Part shown: one piece after another, positions 60,321 through 64,000 of the stretch
Position numbering within the stretch: position 1 is the first letter of the stretch
Layout: each line of letters opens with the position of its first letter
Origin: Nitrincola lacisaponensis
GTDB lineage: Bacteria; Pseudomonadota; Gammaproteobacteria; Pseudomonadales; Balneatricaceae
Reading direction: 5' to 3'
Length of the DNA stretch: 64,000 bases
Assembly: GCF_000691225.1 (NCBI RefSeq)
Contig: NZ_JMSZ01000015.1
Span: 124,001 to 188,000 of the forward strand
Program-made: the position numbers and the translations under genes
Notes under the pieces: generated by a model
Databases searched by the model: none
What the model was told of the DNA's origin: nothing
What the model saw: only the letters and a program-made list of their open reading frames with translations

Positions 60321-61307
60321 ATGTCGAATCAAATCAAATCCGGACCAACGCTTGCGGTCATTGGAGCAGGGCTGGCCGGATTGCGTTGTGCCGCGTTACT
60401 GGCTGAGGCCGGATACGCAGTCAGTGTGTTTGAGAAAAGTCGTGGTACCGGTGGACGTTTGGCTTCTTCACGCCTGGGCGATCTGACAACAGACCTGGGT
60501 GTGCCATTTATTGAAACCCGGCAGGCGTCGCTGCAGCAATGGTTAAGTCAGCATCCTGATTCAGCGCAGTGCTGGCAGCCGAGTCAGACTGATTTTACCC
60601 TGCAGGCACCACGGGTAGATCCAGCCAGAGAGCTTTGGGTGGGTGTGCCACGATCCAGCGTATTAACCCGTCTGTTAAGTGCTGGAGTGACGCTGCATAC
60701 CGAGACGCGTGTCAGTGTTGTCTGGCCGGATCGCCAGGGTGTACTGCTGCGTGATGAACATGCCGAGGTACTGGGGCATTTTGATAAAGTGGTGATCGCC
60801 ACACCGGCACCTCAGGCAGTGCCATTGCTGGATGCGCTGCAATCCTGTCAGGCGAGAGCCGCTGCGATATCACTCCGGCCAGCCTGGGTATTGGCGCTGG
60901 CATTGGAGCAGCGCCCCGAGTCCCTGGCGCAGATTGATCTGATCGAGGGACAGCACCCGGAGTTTAAGCGCATCTTGAGAGAAAGCAGCAAGCCCGGACG
61001 TGCCGGGGAGATCTGGACGCTGCAAGCCAGTCAGGAATGGAGCGAAGCTTATTTGAGTCTGAGCGGTGAAACAGTCATGCATGAACTGGTGGCCTCCTGG
61101 GTGGCTTTGACAGGAGATCCTGTCAAAGTGTTGGGTTATCGTGCCCACCGTTGGCTGTATTGCGATGTGAACAGTGTCGAAACGACACAGGCAGTCTGGG
61201 ATGGGGATCGTGCCGTGGGTGTCTGCGGTGACTGGTTAGCAGGTGGCGGTGTTGATGGAGCCTGGCAAAGTGGCACTGCCTTGGCACAGATGATACTGTC
61301 TTCATAA
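60321..61307 (+). CDS. NAD(P)/FAD-dependent oxidoreductase (renalase-like)
   Basis: 328-residue flavoprotein. N-terminal dinucleotide motif LAVIGAGLAGLRCAALLAEA, then VSVFEKSRGTGGRLASSR as in the amine oxidase/renalase-like (COG3380) group, and a C-terminal FAD region GVCGDWLAGGGVDGAWQSG. The substrate is unknown. GGAGAAAGAG is the ribosome site. The MoxR gene follows after 26 bp, so they may share a transcript, though the gene is not a usual partner of that set. Confidence 0.85.
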   Translation: MSNQIKSGPTLAVIGAGLAGLRCAALLAEAGYAVSVFEKSRGTGGRLASSRLGDLTTDLGVPFIETRQASLQQWLSQHPDSAQCWQPSQTDFTLQAPRVDPARELWVGVPRSSVLTRLLSAGVTLHTETRVSVVWPDRQGVLLRDEHAEVLGHFDKVVIATPAPQAVPLLDALQSCQARAAAISLRPAWVLALALEQRPESLAQIDLIEGQHPEFKRILRESSKPGRAGEIWTLQASQEWSEAYLSLSGETVMHELVASWVALTGDPVKVLGYRAHRWLYCDVNSVETTQAVWDGDRAVGVCGDWLAGGGVDGAWQSGTALAQMILSS

Positions 61308-61333
61308 TCAAGCCGATAAGTATAGGAGACGGG

Positions 61334-62272
61334 ATGGCTGATACGCTGGCAAAACAGGTACAGCAGGCCTGCGAACAACTCGATCAGGTCATACTGGGCA
61401 AGGCTCAGCAGGTGCGCCTGGCGGTGACCTGCCTGCTCTCCGGTGGTCACCTGCTAATTGAAGATCTGCCGGGCATGGGCAAAACAACGCTGGCACACGC
61501 GCTGGCATCGGTATTTGGCCTGGCAGACAGTCGTATACAGTTCACCAGTGATATGCTGCCCGCTGATATCCTCGGCGTGTCTGTCTTTGATGCGCCCAGT
61601 GGTGCTTTCGTATTTCATCCGGGACCGGTATTCACTCAATTGCTGTTGGCGGATGAAATCAACCGTACGACACCGAAAACACAGAGTGCCCTTCTGGAGG
61701 CGATGGAGGAGGGCCAGGTCACCCAGGATGGAGAAACCCGTCAGTTACCGGATCCTTTCTTTGTGATCGCGACACAAAACCCACTGACGCAATTCGGTAC
61801 CTTTCCCCTGCCTGAATCCCAGTTGGACCGCTTTCTGATGCGTATCAATCTGGGCTATCCCAGCCCTGAGGCAGAGCGTACCTTGCTAATGCGTGGTGAT
61901 ACGCTTTCCCGTCGTCAGCGTCTGCCTGCGGTGTTATCGCCTGAAAAACTGCGGGAAGCGCAACAGGCGTGTCAGCAGGTGCATGCCTCAAGTGACCTGA
62001 TTCACTACGTTCAGCGGCTAGTTCAGTATACCCGTGAAGGCGATGGCTTCAGTTATGGCGTGTCTCCCAGGGGCGCGCTGGCGTTGTTGCGCTGTGCACG
62101 CAGCTGGGCCTGGTTGCACGAGCGTCAGCATGTTGTGCCTGAAGATGTGCAGCGTGTTCTCGAACCGGTCGTGGGTCACCGGATACGGGCAGCTGAAGAT
62201 ATGGCTGGACACACCTCCGCGCGTCTGGTCAGTGAGCTGCTGTCCCGTGTTGATGTGATGGCCAGTGGATGA
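61334..62272 (+). CDS. MoxR-family AAA+ ATPase
   Basis: 312 residues. Walker A GMGKTTLAHALA (in LLIEDLPGMGKTTL), Walker B LLLADEINRTTPKTQSALLE, sensor 1 FFVIATQNPLTQFGTFPLPE and arginine-finger region LDRFLMR are all present. MoxR ATPases act as chaperones for partner proteins; here the following DUF58 and TgpA genes are the likely partners, as in other bacteria. AGGAGA precedes the ATG; the stop overlaps the DUF58 start. Confidence 0.94.
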   Translation: MADTLAKQVQQACEQLDQVILGKAQQVRLAVTCLLSGGHLLIEDLPGMGKTTLAHALASVFGLADSRIQFTSDMLPADILGVSVFDAPSGAFVFHPGPVFTQLLLADEINRTTPKTQSALLEAMEEGQVTQDGETRQLPDPFFVIATQNPLTQFGTFPLPESQLDRFLMRINLGYPSPEAERTLLMRGDTLSRRQRLPAVLSPEKLREAQQACQQVHASSDLIHYVQRLVQYTREGDGFSYGVSPRGALALLRCARSWAWLHERQHVVPEDVQRVLEPVVGHRIRAAEDMAGHTSARLVSELLSRVDVMASG

Positions 62273-63183
62273 TCAGCTGGCCAGCCGGGTTGTCATTGCA
62301 GCGCGAGGGCAAAATTTACATTTTGCCGACCGCTGCAGGCTGGGGGTTTGTACTGCTGCTGGTGTTGCTGCTGCTACTGTCGATCAACTTTGAAAACAAC
62401 CTGACCTTTGCATTGACCTTTCTGCTGGCGGCCTTGATGGTCGTGGCGATTCTGTATACCTACAGTAATCTCGCCGGCGTCAGGCTGGTGCGCGCTACTG
62501 GCCAGCCCTGTTTTGCCGGTGAGGCAGCGGGGTTTACGCTGCAGCTTGGCAGTGACACAGGGCGGGAGCATCAGCAGATTCAGCTCAGCTGGCCAGGCAG
62601 CTTACCGATCACCGTGGATCTGGTGGAGCAAAACCCGGTTCAGGTGGAGCTGGCGCTGCCGACGCAGCGCCGGGGCTGGTGTACGCCGCCGAGAGTAAAG
62701 TTGCAGACTGTTTTCCCGCTGGGCTTATTCAGGAGCTGGTGCTATCAGCCGGTGATGGCGCGTGCCTTGGTATATCCTGCACCGCTAAACGGAGTTTCTT
62801 TACCCTCAACAGCGGGGAATACCGGGCAGGGCGGGCTGGTTGTGCAAAGTGGCAGCGATGACTTCAGTGATTTGAAGCGCTTTCAGCCGGGAATGTCACC
62901 GCAGCATATTGCCTGGAAAGTCTATGCCCGTGGGCAGGGTTTGCATGCCAAGCAATATGCCGCACGACAGGATCTGGATATCTGGCTGGATTTCAGTGCC
63001 TGGCCTGAGGCGGAGACTGAGTTGCGCCTGTCCTGGTTGTGTTATTGGGCGTTAAAGTTGAGTCGGGAAGATCGTTGCTACGGCTTGCGTTTACCTGACC
63101 AAACCTGGCCGCCGGCACGTGGCGACTATCACCGTCAGCAAGTGTTGCAAGCGCTGGCACTCTATGGTCAGGTGAACTCATGA
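62269..63183 (+). CDS. DUF58 domain protein
   Basis: 304 residues. Two adjacent N-terminal membrane helices (about 23-62, WGFVLLLVLLLLLSINFENN then LTFALTFLLAALMVVAIL) precede a cytosolic or periplasmic domain with the DUF58 signature SDDFSDLKRFQPGMSPQHIA and WKVYARGQGLHAKQYAARQD. Its function is not established; in MoxR systems the von Willebrand-like fold is thought to be a binding module. ATGA overlaps on both sides. Confidence 0.9.
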   Translation: MISWPAGLSLQREGKIYILPTAAGWGFVLLLVLLLLLSINFENNLTFALTFLLAALMVVAILYTYSNLAGVRLVRATGQPCFAGEAAGFTLQLGSDTGREHQQIQLSWPGSLPITVDLVEQNPVQVELALPTQRRGWCTPPRVKLQTVFPLGLFRSWCYQPVMARALVYPAPLNGVSLPSTAGNTGQGGLVVQSGSDDFSDLKRFQPGMSPQHIAWKVYARGQGLHAKQYAARQDLDIWLDFSAWPEAETELRLSWLCYWALKLSREDRCYGLRLPDQTWPPARGDYHRQQVLQALALYGQVNS

Positions 63184-64000
63184 AACAGGTATCGGTCAAG
63201 CCGGTCGATAAGTTGAGTCGCTCGGCGGTGTTGTGGCAGTTGATTGCCTGTGTGGCGGTTGTGCTGCCGAATGTGGTGTGGTTGCCTGCCTGGGTTTTGT
63301 TACTGGGTGCGGGCTGTATCGCTGCCCGCGTGATGATTCATACCGGACGCTGGTCTTTTCCGCACTGGAGTCTGAGGCTGTTGCTGGTGGTGGCAGCTGC
63401 CGCCGGTCTGTTAGTCAGCTTTAACCGGGACGCCAGTCTGAATGCCATGGTCGCACTGTTAACGGTCGGGCTGGCGCTGAAATTGCTGGAAATCTACCGT
63501 CGACGCGATGCACTGGTGTTGCTGTATGTCGCGCTGTTTGTAGCGGCAACAGTGTTCCTGTTTGAACAGAGCCTGTTGATGGCTGTGTATATGTGTGTCG
63601 CTGTGTTGGCGGTCATTGCCGCGCTGGTCAGTGTCTGGCAAGACCCGTTGCGTGAAGAGATGCTGCGTCCGCTGAAACTGGCTTCGCGCATGCTGTTACC
63701 CGCGCTGCCATTGATGCTGGTGCTGTTTTTCCTGTTTCCCCGAATCGGACCGCTATGGTCTGTTGAGCTGGATCGTTCAGCGGCACGTACCGGTTTGTCC
63801 GACAGTATGGCGCCTGGGGATATCAGTCGCCTGACCCGTTCAGATGAACTGGCTTTCCGGGCCGTGTTTGAAGGTGAACCACCGGCGCCGTCATTACGCT
63901 ATTGGCGGGTACTGGTACTGTCGGCTTTTGATGGGCGCAGCTGGACGGTGGGATCATCATCTGCCCGAGGCGCTGAGGTGCTGGATGTTCAGGGTGAAAC
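63180..64000 (+). CDS. TgpA-type transglutaminase-like membrane protein (3' truncated)
   Basis: Starts at ATG 63180 overlapping the DUF58 stop and runs off the right edge (273 codons visible, no stop). The visible part has about five to six membrane helices (within residues 19-185, ending PALPLMLVLFFLFPRIGPLW) and then the conserved periplasmic stretch TGLSDSMAPGDISRLTRSDE, LAFRAVF and FDGRSW. This matches the TgpA/DUF3488 N-terminal part; the transglutaminase core with Cys-His-Asp would lie past the edge. TgpA is essential in Pseudomonas aeruginosa, with an unresolved periplasmic role. Confidence 0.88.
   Translation, partial: MKQVSVKPVDKLSRSAVLWQLIACVAVVLPNVVWLPAWVLLLGAGCIAARVMIHTGRWSFPHWSLRLLLVVAAAAGLLVSFNRDASLNAMVALLTVGLALKLLEIYRRRDALVLLYVALFVAATVFLFEQSLLMAVYMCVAVLAVIAALVSVWQDPLREEMLRPLKLASRMLLPALPLMLVLFFLFPRIGPLWSVELDRSAARTGLSDSMAPGDISRLTRSDELAFRAVFEGEPPAPSLRYWRVLVLSAFDGRSWTVGSSSARGAEVLDVQGE

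Overview
The window reads as one piece of a gammaproteobacterial chromosome with moderate GC and dense coding. Gene order fits the Pseudomonas/Oceanospirillales part of the class: a canonical division and cell wall (dcw) cluster running into lpxC-secA-argJ-mutT, an lptD-surA-pdxA-rsmA-apaG operon with amgK-murU divergent from it, fabV as enoyl-ACP reductase, a six-gene Mrp Na+/H+ antiporter operon and PomAB-like stator genes. A marine or haloalkaliphilic Oceanospirillaceae-type host is my best guess, but this is inference; no 16S gene or other decisive marker is present. I see no insertion sequence, prophage, CRISPR array or clear pseudogene. The only cut genes are rsmH at the left edge and a TgpA-type transglutaminase at the right edge.

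Layout. 1-17.0 kb (+): rsmH, ftsL, ftsI, murE, murF, mraY, murD, ftsW, murG, murC, ddlB, ftsQ, ftsA, ftsZ, lpxC, mostly joined by 1-14 bp overlaps, closed by a strong terminator. 17.2-21.6 kb (+): secA, argJ, mutT. 21.6-27.5 kb (-): mnhAB-C-D-E-F-G. 27.7-31.0 kb (+): a chemoreceptor and a D-2-hydroxyacid dehydrogenase. 31.0-35.1 kb (-): RND permease and its membrane fusion protein. 35.3 kb (-): initiator tRNA with promoter and terminator. 35.5-37.4 kb (-): motA-motB-pilZ. 37.5-37.8 kb: a 402-bp intergenic region with two palindromic repeats. 37.8-44.2 kb (-): lptD-surA-pdxA-rsmA-apaG. 44.3-46.9 kb (+): amgK-murU-djlA. 46.9-47.8 kb (-): a DUF3530 protein. 47.9-49.7 kb (+): rpe and a di-haem cytochrome c peroxidase behind an FNR/ANR-type box. 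49.8-53.3 kb: a small secreted DUF4168 protein (-) divergent from an NtrC-family two-component pair (+). 53.3-55.7 kb: MaoC-type hydratase (-) and acyl-CoA dehydrogenase (+). 56.0-59.6 kb (+): fabV, hemH, an enoyl-CoA hydratase/HIBYL-CoA hydrolase-type gene and a 61-codon small gene. 59.7-60.1 kb (-): SlyD-like FKBP. 60.3-64.0 kb (+): FAD oxidoreductase, then the MoxR-DUF58-TgpA set.

How the genes work together. The left quarter makes lipid II (MurC-F, Ddl, MraY, MurG), polymerises and crosslinks it at the septum (FtsW, FtsI) and assembles the divisome (FtsL, FtsQ, FtsA, FtsZ). LpxC starts lipid A synthesis, and LptD with its chaperone SurA delivers finished LPS to the outer membrane. AmgK-MurU recycle MurNAc to UDP-MurNAc. 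The envelope is thus the dominant theme. Energy and ion handling are represented by Mrp and the motor stators, and fatty-acid metabolism by FabV, MaoC, the acyl-CoA dehydrogenase and the hydratase.

The two points I would look at first are not ordinary genes. One is a family of nested palindromic intergenic repeats (three copies in two intergenic regions) with a shared inner core and exchangeable outer arms. The other is an apparently self-contained sigma-54 circuit: a -24/-12 promoter in front of a small exported DUF4168 protein, three direct TGTGTCA repeats at enhancer distance, and a divergent histidine kinase plus sigma-54 activator.
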